The translations under genes and the position numbers were made by a program. A stretch of 64,000 nt of DNA from NCBI RefSeq assembly GCF_030718205.1, contig NZ_JAUZQF010000015.1, forward strand, positions 186,001 through 250,000. Reading direction: 5' to 3'. This stretch comes from Nonomuraea turcica (lineage in GTDB: Bacteria > Actinomycetota > Actinomycetes > Streptosporangiales > Streptosporangiaceae). Positions 36,275 to 44,630 of the stretch are shown here, in pieces (position 1 is the first letter of the stretch; each line of letters opens with the position of its first letter). The notes under the pieces were generated by a model. That model searched no databases and was not told the origin of the DNA. It worked only from the letters and a program-made list of their open reading frames with translations.

Positions 36275-37192
36275 ATGACGCCCATCCAGCGCTACCTCGC
36301 CGAAGAGGTGGCCCACGACCACGCGGACGGCCTCATCCCCCGCCGCGAGGCGCTGCGGCGGCTCGCGCTGCTGGGCCTGGGACTGCCCGCCGCCTCCGCC
36401 CTCCTGGCGGCCTGCGGCGCTCCCGAGGAGGCCGCCGCGCCCACCACAGCGGCGGCGACCACGCCCGCTCCCGCGCCCACGACGGCGAGCCCGGCGGGGC
36501 CCTCGCCGCTGCCGACGGAGGCGATCACATTCGCCGGGCCCGAGGGCACGACGTTGCAGGCCGCGTGGGCGGCCGCCGAGGGCGACGCCAAGGGCGCCGT
36601 CCTGGTGATCCACGAGAACCGCGGCCTCACCGACCACATCCGCTCGGTCGCCGGCCGCCTGGCCGCGAGCGGCTACTCGGCCCTGGCCCTCGACCTGCTG
36701 TCGCGGGAGGGCGGCACCGCTTCGTTCGCCGACACCGCGCAGGCCACCGCCAGGCTCGGGGAGATCCAGCCTGAGCGGTTCGTGGCCGACATGAAGGCCG
36801 CGGTGGGCGAGCTGGGCCGGCGGGCCGAAGGGTCGAAGCTCGGCATGATGGGCTTCTGCTTCGGCGGCGGGATGACGTGGTTGCTGCTGTCGTCCGCCGA
36901 GCCCCGCCTGGCCGCCGCCGTGCCCTTCTACGGACCGCTGCCGGACAACGCTGACATGGCCGGCACCAAGGCCGCCGTCCTCGGGGTGTACGCCGAGCAG
37001 GACGACCGGGTGAACGCCACCAGGGACGCCGCCGAGGCCGCCCTGCAGAAGGCCGGGCTGACGCACGAGATCGTGACGTTCCCCGGCGTGGGGCACGCGT
37101 TCTTCGACGACACGGGACAGCGGTACAACGCGCAGGCGGCTTCCCAGGCGTACGAGCGGGTCCTGGACTGGTTCGGCCGCCACCTGTCCTGA
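36275..37192 (+). CDS. Dienelactone hydrolase family lipoprotein
   Basis: The protein has 305 residues. The N terminus has a twin-Arg stretch (PRREALRRLALLGLGL) and a lipobox (LLAAC), then a Thr/Ala/Pro linker, so it is an exported, possibly Tat-dependent lipoprotein. The alpha/beta hydrolase domain has the DLH nucleophile motif GFCFGGG (Cys near 194). The Asp is expected in YAEQDDRVN and the His in GVGHAFFDD near 275. It presumably hydrolyses lactones or esters outside the membrane; the substrate is unknown. It is divergent from the moxR operon and ends before a strong bidirectional hairpin. Confidence 0.88.
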   Translation: MTPIQRYLAEEVAHDHADGLIPRREALRRLALLGLGLPAASALLAACGAPEEAAAPTTAAATTPAPAPTTASPAGPSPLPTEAITFAGPEGTTLQAAWAAAEGDAKGAVLVIHENRGLTDHIRSVAGRLAASGYSALALDLLSREGGTASFADTAQATARLGEIQPERFVADMKAAVGELGRRAEGSKLGMMGFCFGGGMTWLLLSSAEPRLAAAVPFYGPLPDNADMAGTKAAVLGVYAEQDDRVNATRDAAEAALQKAGLTHEIVTFPGVGHAFFDDTGQRYNAQAASQAYERVLDWFGRHLS

Positions 37193-37228
37193 TCACCCGG
37201 CCCTCCGCAAGAGGTGCCGGTCACCATA

Positions 37229-37261
37229 GGACGGCCACCTCCGCTCAGGAGGTGGCCGTCC
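37229..37261. terminator. Perfect 14-bp hairpin between convergent genes
   Basis: GGACGGCCACCTCC (37229-37242) and GGAGGTGGCCGTCC (37248-37261) pair perfectly around a GCTCA loop. It sits between the hydrolase stop (37192) and the carboxypeptidase stop (37274) and should terminate both transcripts. Confidence 0.85.
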
Positions 37262-37273
37262 ATCATGCCCGGA

Positions 37274-40200
37274 TCAGCCGATCAGATACTTCATCACCTT
37301 CTTCAAGGCCGCGTTCCGCGCGCCGTCGTTGCCCAGCTGCTCCAGTCCGAATCCCAGCAGCACCGTGTCCTTGGTGGTCACGGCCGCCGTCTTGTCGGCC
37401 TGTGCCCGGACGAAGTCGCCGGACCCGGTCGGGCTGCCCGCCGGAGGTCCGGGGATCGCCCACGGGCCGAGCCCGCTCTCGAAGCCCTCGGCGTCCAGCG
37501 TCCCACCGGTCGTGGTGACCCTGGTGTCGTCCACGAACGCGCCCACCCCGCCGGTGGACGGGTCGGTCACGTAGCTGATCGACACCTCGACCTGCTGCCC
37601 CGCGTACGCGGACAGGTCGAAGGCGACCTGCTGCCAGCCGCCCGAGTTCTCGGTGAACCGGTTCCAGGAGCCGCTGGTCCCGGTCGCCGTGCAGGGGTTG
37701 CCCGGCGTCAGGTAGTGCAGCAGCCAGGGATGCTCCTCCAGGAGGAACCCGGCCTCGCACTCCGTCGGCACCGTGGTGTCCGTGCCGCCGTTGAGGTCCG
37801 GCAGCGTCGTCCAGTTGTCCTGGCCGACCGCGTGGGCCTCGACGATCACGTTGTCGTACCCGGGCTCGGTGTCGAAGGACAGCTGGAACGCCAGCCGCGG
37901 CTGCTGCGCCGCCGGCACGGAGCCCAGGTTGATCGTCCTGGTCAGCCGCATGTAGGAGTCGTCGGCGTGCGAGCCCTTGATGTACCACTCCCCCTCGATC
38001 GGATCGAACGGCCCGGGCGTGCCGAGCTGGTAGTCCGCCGCCGGCGTGCCCGTGAAGCGCGGGAAGTCCGTGCCCATGGGTAGCAGCACCCCGGCCTCGT
38101 CCACCGGGTTGCCGGCGGTGGCCGGCCCGCCGAACGTGCCGCTCGTCCCGGCCAGCGGGCCCGCGCCGGTGAAGCCGGCGGGGTTCTCGCGCGGGATGCG
38201 GCCGCCAACGCCGAGGTAGTACTGCGTGAAGTCGTCGGCCAGCAGCAGGCACTCGTCGAACAGGCCCTGGATGGTGGTGACGACGCAGTCGCCGTCCGGG
38301 TTGCCGTCGATGCCGTAGTAGATGCCGCCGACGATGGTGTCGAGAATGCCGTAGTACGCGGCTGTCTCGCCGGTGTAGAGGAGTTTGCCTCCCTCGTTGA
38401 GGTAGTCGCGGATGGCGATCGTCAGATACTGCTGCGACGGCTTGACGTCGGCGTCGGGCAGGTTGCCGAGCGGGGTGACGGTGACCACGTCCTGCTGGTC
38501 CATGGACAGCCGGTTGTCGCCCAGCTCCCACACCAGGCCCTTGAAGTGCGACAACACGCCCAGGTGGTGCGGCACGCCCTGGGAGTCCACGTCCCACGTC
38601 TCGGACGCGTACCCGGCGGACTTGAGTGCCTGCTGGTACGTCGCGGCGTACTTGGGCGCGGTCACCGAGGGCGGGTAGTCCGGGTTGAAGCCCGTGTAGT
38701 CCTCGTTGGCGATCACCAGCACCTTGGCCGCGGAGTCCTTGGCCAGCGTGTAGGTGAAGTGCGAGCTGGAGACGACGCCGGCGCCCGGCTTGAAGCCCTG
38801 GAACCAGGCTTCGACCTTGTCACCCGGTTTCGCCCCGCTCACGGTGCCGCGGTACTCGGCGAAGTACAGGTCGTTCTCGCCGCCGTACCGCTCGCCGCCC
38901 TTCCATTCGCTGAGCGTCCTGGTCTGCGTCGGGCCGCCGTTGATGCGGAAGCGCAGCACCTTGCCGAGCAGCGACCGGCGGGCGGTGACCGCCACCGGCT
39001 GCGGGTCGCCGTACGAGACGGAGAAGGAGTCCGGCGCGAAGTCGGGCACCGTGCGCCCGACCACGGAGACCGGCTTGTCCGGCGTGTGCACGGTCTTGGC
39101 CGCGGCCAGCGCCAGGGGGATGTTCATGGTGAACTCCTCCTGGATCAGCTCCTCGTCGTCGGGGAAGGTGAACCCGAGCCCGCCGGCGCAGTCCGCGAGC
39201 GTCCACTCGTCGTTGGGGTTGCGGTCGGCCGCCGCCTCGCACGTGGACATCTCGGGCGTGATCGACATGATGCCGCGCAGGTTGGTCATGTGGCCGTCGG
39301 TCTCGCCGTTGGTGGTGTAGAGCTCGGCCCCGATGTCCGGGTCGTACGTCGGCACCGCCGGGTTCGCGTCGTCGCCCAGCAGGGCCTCGAAGATCAGGTC
39401 GTCGGGCGACGGGGTGGCCTGCTGCCAGCCGATGCCGTACAGCAGCAGCATGGCCGCGGAGTGGTAGTTCAGCATGTACGTGAACCGCACCCGCTTGGTG
39501 AGGTTGTCCAGCGCCACGGTCTCCGGCTCGGACTGCGCGGCCGGCCCGCGGTAGGTCTGGCTGGAGAGGAGACTCGAGGAGCCCTCGTCGTCGTAGCGCC
39601 ACTTGTAGGCGAAGTTGCGGTTGGGGTCGACGCCGTCGTTGCTGGTGATCTGGCCGTCGCCGTCGTTGTCACGCAGGTTCTTGCGCCACAGCCGGTTGTC
39701 GGGGGTGAAGGTGTAGTCGTAGCCGTCGGGGTTGGCCACCGGCAGGAACCACAGCTCCGTGGTGTTCACCAGCTGGGTCAGCTCGGCGTTGCTCCCGTAG
39801 CCGTTGAGGAAGTGGTGCAGCAGCCGCCGCACCATCTCGGGCGTGATCCACTCACGGGCGTGCTGGGCCGCCAGATACAGCATGGCCGGGCGGCTGCCGT
39901 CACGCAGCTTGCGCGCGTCCTTGGTCAGCTTGATCGCCGTGATCGGCGTGCCGTTGACGCTGTTGCCGATGTCGACGACCTTCGCGATGCCGGGCTTGGC
40001 GTTGGCCGCGGCGATGATCTCCTCGCGGATGCCGCCCGCGCCCGCGTACCGTTTGAAGACCCCATCGCCCTTCTGCGCGAGCCGCGCCCGGTTCGCGTTC
40101 TGGGCGGTGAGGCTGATGCCTTGCTTGGCGAGTGAGTCGGCCAGCGCGGAGGCGAGGATCACCTCGATGGTCACCTTGCCGTCGGCCCGCTTGACGATCC

Positions 40201-40381
40201 TCATCTCCTCGCGGTCCACGCCTGCCGCGACGAGCCTGGCCATCTGGTCGGCGGTGAGTTCGCCGGTGTAGACGAACACACCGTCGGGTCCTGCCGGTTT
40301 CGGCACCGCTGAGGCTGGGGGTGCGGTGACCGAGCCGAGTAACAGGAGCATGCCGGCGAACATGACGAGTATGCGCTTCAT
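37274..40381 (-). CDS. Secreted M14 zinc carboxypeptidase, large
   Basis: The protein has 1035 residues. It has a Sec signal peptide (MKRILVMFAGMLLLLGSVTA...ASA) and a propeptide to about residue 110. The M14 domain follows, with zinc ligands H174 and E177 in QHAREW, the substrate motif VDPNRNF, third ligand His in NYHSA, and catalytic Glu in SITPEMST. After about residue 450 come a strand-rich module, a Rossmann-like middle (AAKVLVIANEDYTG) and a C-terminal InhA-like sandwich (GSWNRFTENSGGWQQVAFDL) that probably binds substrate or wall polymer. It should trim peptides outside the cell. It is monocistronic between its own promoter and the 37.2-kb hairpin. Confidence 0.92.
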   Translation of the reverse strand: MKRILVMFAGMLLLLGSVTAPPASAVPKPAGPDGVFVYTGELTADQMARLVAAGVDREEMRIVKRADGKVTIEVILASALADSLAKQGISLTAQNANRARLAQKGDGVFKRYAGAGGIREEIIAAANAKPGIAKVVDIGNSVNGTPITAIKLTKDARKLRDGSRPAMLYLAAQHAREWITPEMVRRLLHHFLNGYGSNAELTQLVNTTELWFLPVANPDGYDYTFTPDNRLWRKNLRDNDGDGQITSNDGVDPNRNFAYKWRYDDEGSSSLLSSQTYRGPAAQSEPETVALDNLTKRVRFTYMLNYHSAAMLLLYGIGWQQATPSPDDLIFEALLGDDANPAVPTYDPDIGAELYTTNGETDGHMTNLRGIMSITPEMSTCEAAADRNPNDEWTLADCAGGLGFTFPDDEELIQEEFTMNIPLALAAAKTVHTPDKPVSVVGRTVPDFAPDSFSVSYGDPQPVAVTARRSLLGKVLRFRINGGPTQTRTLSEWKGGERYGGENDLYFAEYRGTVSGAKPGDKVEAWFQGFKPGAGVVSSSHFTYTLAKDSAAKVLVIANEDYTGFNPDYPPSVTAPKYAATYQQALKSAGYASETWDVDSQGVPHHLGVLSHFKGLVWELGDNRLSMDQQDVVTVTPLGNLPDADVKPSQQYLTIAIRDYLNEGGKLLYTGETAAYYGILDTIVGGIYYGIDGNPDGDCVVTTIQGLFDECLLLADDFTQYYLGVGGRIPRENPAGFTGAGPLAGTSGTFGGPATAGNPVDEAGVLLPMGTDFPRFTGTPAADYQLGTPGPFDPIEGEWYIKGSHADDSYMRLTRTINLGSVPAAQQPRLAFQLSFDTEPGYDNVIVEAHAVGQDNWTTLPDLNGGTDTTVPTECEAGFLLEEHPWLLHYLTPGNPCTATGTSGSWNRFTENSGGWQQVAFDLSAYAGQQVEVSISYVTDPSTGGVGAFVDDTRVTTTGGTLDAEGFESGLGPWAIPGPPAGSPTGSGDFVRAQADKTAAVTTKDTVLLGFGLEQLGNDGARNAALKKVMKYLIG

Positions 40382-40680
40382 CGCGCCTCCGAGAAGTCGG
40401 CCCCCGAATGCCGCTAGGGATTGCCCGCAATCTCCGTGTATGCCGGACTCTTGTCAATCATCACGGCCACATCCGGTCAATCCTGATCCAGCCGGAGTCC
40501 GGCTCCGTAGAGTCCTGCGAATGGGCGCCGTCGAACCACGGAGCCGGCCAAGCATGCGCGCGTAACGGTGGCGCGCCGGTGAGGCGGAGGAGCGTCCCCT
40601 GGAGGACCCTCAGCCGAAGTGCGGCGGGAGGAGCCCACGTGGCCTGCCGTAAAGGATGGTCTGGCCTTTGCCCGAAAATG
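40382..40680. other. Intergenic stretch, promoter of the carboxypeptidase gene
   Basis: The region between the carboxypeptidase start and the hairpin array behind glyS contains no frame with family character. Frames here are interrupted or run into the low-complexity repeat at 40681-40842. Around 40430-40480 it is less GC-rich (TCTTGTCAATCATC) and probably holds the carboxypeptidase promoter. Confidence 0.4.
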
Positions 40681-40842
40681 GACGCGCGGCCGGAAGTACG
40701 GCGGACGGCCTTTGCACGAAAACGGCCGCGCGCCGAAAGTACGACGGGCGGCCCTTCCACGAAAAACGGCCGCGCGCCGAAAGCACGGCGGACGGCCCTT
40801 CCACGAAAAACGGCCGCCCGCCGAAAGCACGGCGGGCGGCCG
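40681..40842 (-). repeat. Tandem array of about four 44-base hairpin units, glyS terminators
   Basis: Units starting near 40681, 40723, 40767 and 40811 repeat with a 42-44-base period. Each contains an inverted repeat, CGGCCGCSCGCCG-AAAGNA-CGGCGGNCGGCC, preceded on the plus strand by CACGAAAAA. The unit nearest glyS (stem 40811-40823 / 40830-40842) is a perfect 13-bp hairpin. Read on the minus strand it lies 17 bases after the glyS stop and is followed by TTTTTCG, a good intrinsic terminator. The other copies have small mismatches in the stems. Frames through the array give repetitive translations and are not genes. Confidence 0.8.
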
Positions 40843-40859
40843 AACACGACTCCAAGAAA

Positions 40860-42245
40860 TCAGTCGTTGAGGTGCTGGCGCAGGTAGGACTCGACGCCGT
40901 CGATGGAGATGCGCTCCTGGGCCATGCTGTCCCGCTCGCGAATCGTCACCGCCTGGTCTTCCAGCGTGTCGAAGTCGACCGTGATGCAGAACGGCGTGCC
41001 GATCTCATCCTGCCGCCGGTAGCGGCGGCCGATGGCGCCCGCGTCGTCGAACTCGACGTTCCACCGGCGGCGCAGCTGCGCGGCCAGGTCGCGGGCCTTC
41101 GGCGACAGGTCGGTGTTGCGCGACAGCGGCAGCACCGCGGCCTTGACCGGGGCGAGCCGGTGGTCGAGCCGCATGACCGTGCGCTTTTCCATCTGGCCCT
41201 TGGCGTTGGGCGCCTCGTCCTCGCTGTAGGCGTCCAGCAGGAACGTCAGCGTGGCCCGGTCGACGCCGGCCGCCGGCTCGATGACGTAGGGGACGTAGCG
41301 CTCGCCGGTGTCCTGCTCGAAGAAGCTGAGGTCGACGCCCGACGCCTTGGAGTGGGAGGTCAGGTCGAAGTCGGTGCGGTTGGCGATGCCTTCGAGCTCA
41401 CCCCACTCCGAACCGGTGAAGTTGAACCGGTATTCGACGTCGACGGTGCGCTTGGAGTAGTGGGACAACTTTTCCTTGGGGTGCTCGTAGAGCCGGAGGT
41501 TGTCCTTGTTGATGCCGAGGTCGGAATACCAGCGGAAGCGCTCGTCGATCCAGTATTGGTGCCACTCCTCGTCCGTGCCCGGCTTGACGAAGAACTCCAT
41601 CTCCATCTGCTCGAACTCGCGGGTGCGGAAGATGAAGTTGCCCGGCGTGATCTCGTTGCGGAACGACTTGCCGATCTGGCCGATGCCGAACGGGATCTTC
41701 TTGCGCGCGGACTGCTGCACGTTGAGGTAGTTGATGAAGATGCCCTGCGCGGTCTCGGGGCGCAGGAAGGCCAGGCCCGACTCGTCCTCGACCGGGCCGA
41801 GGAACGTCTTGAGCAGGCCGCTGAACTGCCGCGGCTCGGTGAAGGTGCCCTTGTTTCCGCAGTTGGGGCAGGTGATGTCGGCCAGGCCGCCCTCGGGCGT
41901 CTTGCCGTTCTTCTCCTCGTAGGCCTCGATGAGGTGATCGGCCCGGAACCGCTTGTGGCAGGACAGGCACTCGGTCAGCGGGTCGGTGAAGGTGTCGACG
42001 TGACCGCTGGCCCGCCACACCTCGGGCGCCAGGATGACGCAGGAGTCGAGGCCGACGATGTCCTCGCGGGCCTGGACCATCGACAGCCACCACTGCCGCT
42101 TGACGTTGTTCTTCAGCTCGACACCCAGTGGACCGTAGTCCCACGACGCGCGCAGTCCGCCGTAGATCTCGCTCGACGGGTAAACGAGCCCGCGGCGTTT
42201 GGCGAGGCTGACGATGGTGTCCATGACGTCGGTGCGTCGTGCCAT
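40860..42245 (-). CDS. glyS: Glycyl-tRNA synthetase (single-chain, class II)
   Basis: The enzyme charges tRNA-Gly with glycine. The 461 residues begin with motif 1 region YPSSEIYGGLRASWDYGPLG. A zinc-binding insertion has CLSCHKRF and CPNCGNKG. Motif 2 is SFRNEITPGNFIFRTREFEQ near 215 and motif 3 GVDRATLTFLLDAY near 340. The anticodon-binding domain ends RISIDGVESYLRQHLND. Length and motifs fit the homodimeric alpha2 type found in actinobacteria. Neighbours are not functionally related; transcription ends in the hairpin array. Confidence 0.98.
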   Translation of the reverse strand: MARRTDVMDTIVSLAKRRGLVYPSSEIYGGLRASWDYGPLGVELKNNVKRQWWLSMVQAREDIVGLDSCVILAPEVWRASGHVDTFTDPLTECLSCHKRFRADHLIEAYEEKNGKTPEGGLADITCPNCGNKGTFTEPRQFSGLLKTFLGPVEDESGLAFLRPETAQGIFINYLNVQQSARKKIPFGIGQIGKSFRNEITPGNFIFRTREFEQMEMEFFVKPGTDEEWHQYWIDERFRWYSDLGINKDNLRLYEHPKEKLSHYSKRTVDVEYRFNFTGSEWGELEGIANRTDFDLTSHSKASGVDLSFFEQDTGERYVPYVIEPAAGVDRATLTFLLDAYSEDEAPNAKGQMEKRTVMRLDHRLAPVKAAVLPLSRNTDLSPKARDLAAQLRRRWNVEFDDAGAIGRRYRRQDEIGTPFCITVDFDTLEDQAVTIRERDSMAQERISIDGVESYLRQHLND

Positions 42246-42340
42246 TGTGGTTGGTTCTCTTTCCGGCTGGAGGTCGGCGAGTGAAATTCGTGAGCTCCCA
42301 GCTTAGGGGACGGTCGCACGTTCTCGCGCGCGAGAATTCG

Positions 42341-42634
42341 TCACGCGCCCTCTACGTCCTGAATGTAGACGTCCTCGTATGCGCTGGGCTCGTTGACCAT
42401 GAGGATCATCAACGGATACATCGCCATCCGGGCGGCGGACAGCGCCCTGCGGTAGAACCCTGCTCCCTCCCACTCGGTGACCAGCGCCCACAGATTGGGC
42501 TCGTCCACCGACCGGGCCAGCCTGCCACGCTGGTAGCCCGGCTGGGTGGCGAACGTTTCGAGGATCGCGTGGGCCTGCTTGACGAAGTCTTGGGACTGGG
42601 ACTCTGGAACGGTGTATCTGATCACAGCGAGCAC
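42341..42634 (-). CDS. Antibiotic biosynthesis monooxygenase (ABM) domain protein
   Basis: This 97-residue dimeric ferredoxin-like protein starts MLAVIRYTVPESQSQDFVKQ. The ABM pattern is a first strand with a Tyr, a helix with spaced Phe/Ala, QPGYQRGRLARSVDEPNLWALVTEWE in the centre, and a last strand ending EDVYIQDVEGA. Such single-domain proteins act as cofactor-less monooxygenases or are simply stress-related; substrate unknown. It lies just upstream of glyS on the same strand and is divergent from the DUF6703 gene. Confidence 0.8.
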   Translation of the reverse strand: MLAVIRYTVPESQSQDFVKQAHAILETFATQPGYQRGRLARSVDEPNLWALVTEWEGAGFYRRALSAARMAMYPLMILMVNEPSAYEDVYIQDVEGA

Positions 42635-42737
42635 GCGACCAGCCTAGAGGCGAAGCAGGCCCACCACGGGCCCATAGGCGAGGTGTTCGCCCGCACATTC
42701 CGCGCGGGCGTGCCTGCGGGTCCCGTAGGCTCGGGGC

Positions 42738-43082
42738 GTGGCTGCGAACAACAAGCGCCCGCTCCCTCAGGGTGAGCGGTTCTTCACGCCGGGCGCGACC
42801 GGGCTGCGCAAGGCCGTGGAGCAGCGGAGCGCGGTGCCGATGACCTATCTCTTCACGCAGGTGCCCCGGTGGGTGGCGCCCGTGCTGCTGGTGGTCCTGT
42901 TGCTGGTGGGGTTCGCCGTGACCAATCCGCTGGGCGGGGTGGCGGCGCTCGTCGTGCTGGCGTTCGTGGCGTGGCTGGCCTATCTGTCCTGGCCGTCGCT
43001 GCGGATCGGCGGGAGGCTGGTGCGGGTCGCCATGATGACCTTTCTGATCCTGCTCGCGGCGACCCGCTTCGGCCTGATTTAG
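42738..43082 (+). CDS. DUF6703 family small membrane protein
   Basis: The protein has 114 residues from a GTG start. The cytosolic N terminus (NKRPLPQGERFFTPGATGLRKAVEQRSA) is the family signature. Three hydrophobic helices follow (about 45-62, 66-88 and 95-112). Function is unknown; it is found across actinomycetes. It converges with the aldehyde dehydrogenase gene, with a four-base overlap of the coding ends. Confidence 0.8.
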   Translation: MAANNKRPLPQGERFFTPGATGLRKAVEQRSAVPMTYLFTQVPRWVAPVLLVVLLLVGFAVTNPLGGVAALVVLAFVAWLAYLSWPSLRIGGRLVRVAMMTFLILLAATRFGLI

Positions 43083-44614
43083 GGCAGCAGCGTGTAGTGG
43101 GGGAAGTTGCCCGGGAGGCGTTCGGCGTCCGGGCCCGTGGTCACGGCCCTCACCAGGAGGTCGCCGCCGACGAAGGCGCCGCGCCAGGACGCCCCGAGGC
43201 CGCCGAAGAGCTCGTCGCGGTCGCCTCGTGAGCGCGGCCGGTTGTGGCCGACCTTGAAGGACCGCACCTCGGACGACAGCCGCTGGAAGGTCTCCTCCTC
43301 GTCGCAGGACAGGGTGGCGACGAGGGCGCCGTTGCTGGCGTTCATAGCGGCCAGCAGCTCCGCTTCGGTGTCCACCAACACGATCGTGTCGACCGGGCCG
43401 AAGGGCTCGGCGTGGTGGAGAGGCGAGGAGGGCGGCGGGTTGAGGAGCGCCGTCGGGGCAAAGTAAGCGGAAATATCCTGCCCCGGAAGGAAATGTCCGG
43501 TGTCGAGGGACGCCCGGTGGACCGGGACGCCGCCCCGGGCGATCGCCTCGTCCACCTGGTCGGCCAGTTCTTTGGCCTTCGAGGCGTTGATCAGCGGGCC
43601 GAAGTCCAGCTGCGGCAGCGGATCATCGGGATCTTCGACGGCGAGCGGGTGCCCGAAGCGCAGCGATCCGACCGCCGTCAAATAGGTCTGCAGGAACTCG
43701 TGGAACAACGACCGCTGCACCACGAACCGCGGGTAGGCCGTGCAACGTTGCTTACCGTAGTCGAACGACGCCCGGATCTGCCGGGTGAGCAGCTCCCAGT
43801 CGCCGTAGTCCCACACGCCCCAGCAGTTGAGCCCCTCCTGCTCCAGCACGTGCCGCCGCCCGAGGTCGGCCACGGAGCCGGCGACCTTCGCCCCGGCGCT
43901 CCGGCCGCCGACGAAAGACACGCACCCGAGCGAGCGGCCCGCCACCAGCACGGGCGACAATTCCGAGCCGCCCCCGCTGACCAGCGTGAACGGCAGCCCT
44001 TCCCGTACGGCGAGCGCGCAGGCGAGGGTGAGGCAGCTCAGGCCACCGTCGGTGGGGGTCTTGGCGATGACCGCGTTGCCGGCCAGCGCCTGCACGAGCA
44101 TGGCGTGCATGAGCACGCTCATCGGATAGTTCCAGCTGGCGATGTTGCTGACCGGCCCGGGCAGCGGCATGCGGCCTGCGACCATGCGGTCGATCTCCGC
44201 CACATACCACCGGACCCCGTCCAGGCAGCGGTCCACGTCCGCGCAGGCCGTCTTCCACGGCTTGCCGATCTCCCAGACCAGCAGCAGGGCCAGCAGGTCG
44301 CGGTGGGCCGCCATGGAGTCGACCGCGGCCGAGACCATGGCCTTGCGCTCGTCGAGCGGCAGGTGCCGCCAGCGCCGGTGTTCCTCGACCGCCCCGGCCA
44401 CCGCCCGTCCCGCTCCGGCCCGGTCCAGCCTGGGCGGCCCGGCGATGGCGGTGCCGTCCAGCGGCGAGAAACCGGGCACGGGGCGCCCGTCACGGTGCCA
44501 GACGCCGCCCCAGTGGTTGAGCACGCGGTCGTCGTGGAAGGCCTCGGGCGCCACCGCACAGCAGCGGTCGTACGCGTCCCGCCAGGCCGTACCCGGCTTG
44601 AGCCGCATGTGCAT
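43079..44614 (-). CDS. Aldehyde dehydrogenase family protein, last gene of the glyoxylate operon
   Basis: The enzyme has 511 residues with an ALDH fold: NAD-binding stretch NIASWNYPMSVLMHAMLVQALAG with the Lys in VIAKTPTDGG, and GFxxG-like FVGGRSAGAKVAG. The glutamate segment is LEQEGLNCWGVW, where most ALDHs have ELGGK. The catalytic Cys is in KQRCTAYPRF near 300. The active-site context therefore departs from the standard family. The operon suggests a C2/C3 aldehyde substrate such as glyoxylate, glycolaldehyde or tartronate semialdehyde, but nothing in the sequence fixes this. It starts 16 bases after the gcl stop. Confidence 0.85.
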   Translation of the reverse strand: MHMRLKPGTAWRDAYDRCCAVAPEAFHDDRVLNHWGGVWHRDGRPVPGFSPLDGTAIAGPPRLDRAGAGRAVAGAVEEHRRWRHLPLDERKAMVSAAVDSMAAHRDLLALLLVWEIGKPWKTACADVDRCLDGVRWYVAEIDRMVAGRMPLPGPVSNIASWNYPMSVLMHAMLVQALAGNAVIAKTPTDGGLSCLTLACALAVREGLPFTLVSGGGSELSPVLVAGRSLGCVSFVGGRSAGAKVAGSVADLGRRHVLEQEGLNCWGVWDYGDWELLTRQIRASFDYGKQRCTAYPRFVVQRSLFHEFLQTYLTAVGSLRFGHPLAVEDPDDPLPQLDFGPLINASKAKELADQVDEAIARGGVPVHRASLDTGHFLPGQDISAYFAPTALLNPPPSSPLHHAEPFGPVDTIVLVDTEAELLAAMNASNGALVATLSCDEEETFQRLSSEVRSFKVGHNRPRSRGDRDELFGGLGASWRGAFVGGDLLVRAVTTGPDAERLPGNFPHYTLLP

Positions 44615-44630
44615 CCCTCCAGAGTCGGAA

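Noticed and set aside
40681..40842. Possible CRISPR array
   Set aside because: Units are contiguous tandem copies with no unique spacers, and no cas genes are present.
40461..40855. Several overlapping frames with repeated RPPCFRRAAVF-like segments
   Set aside because: They are translations of the 44-base hairpin repeat array and adjacent non-coding DNA; the repetition is in the DNA, not a protein repeat.
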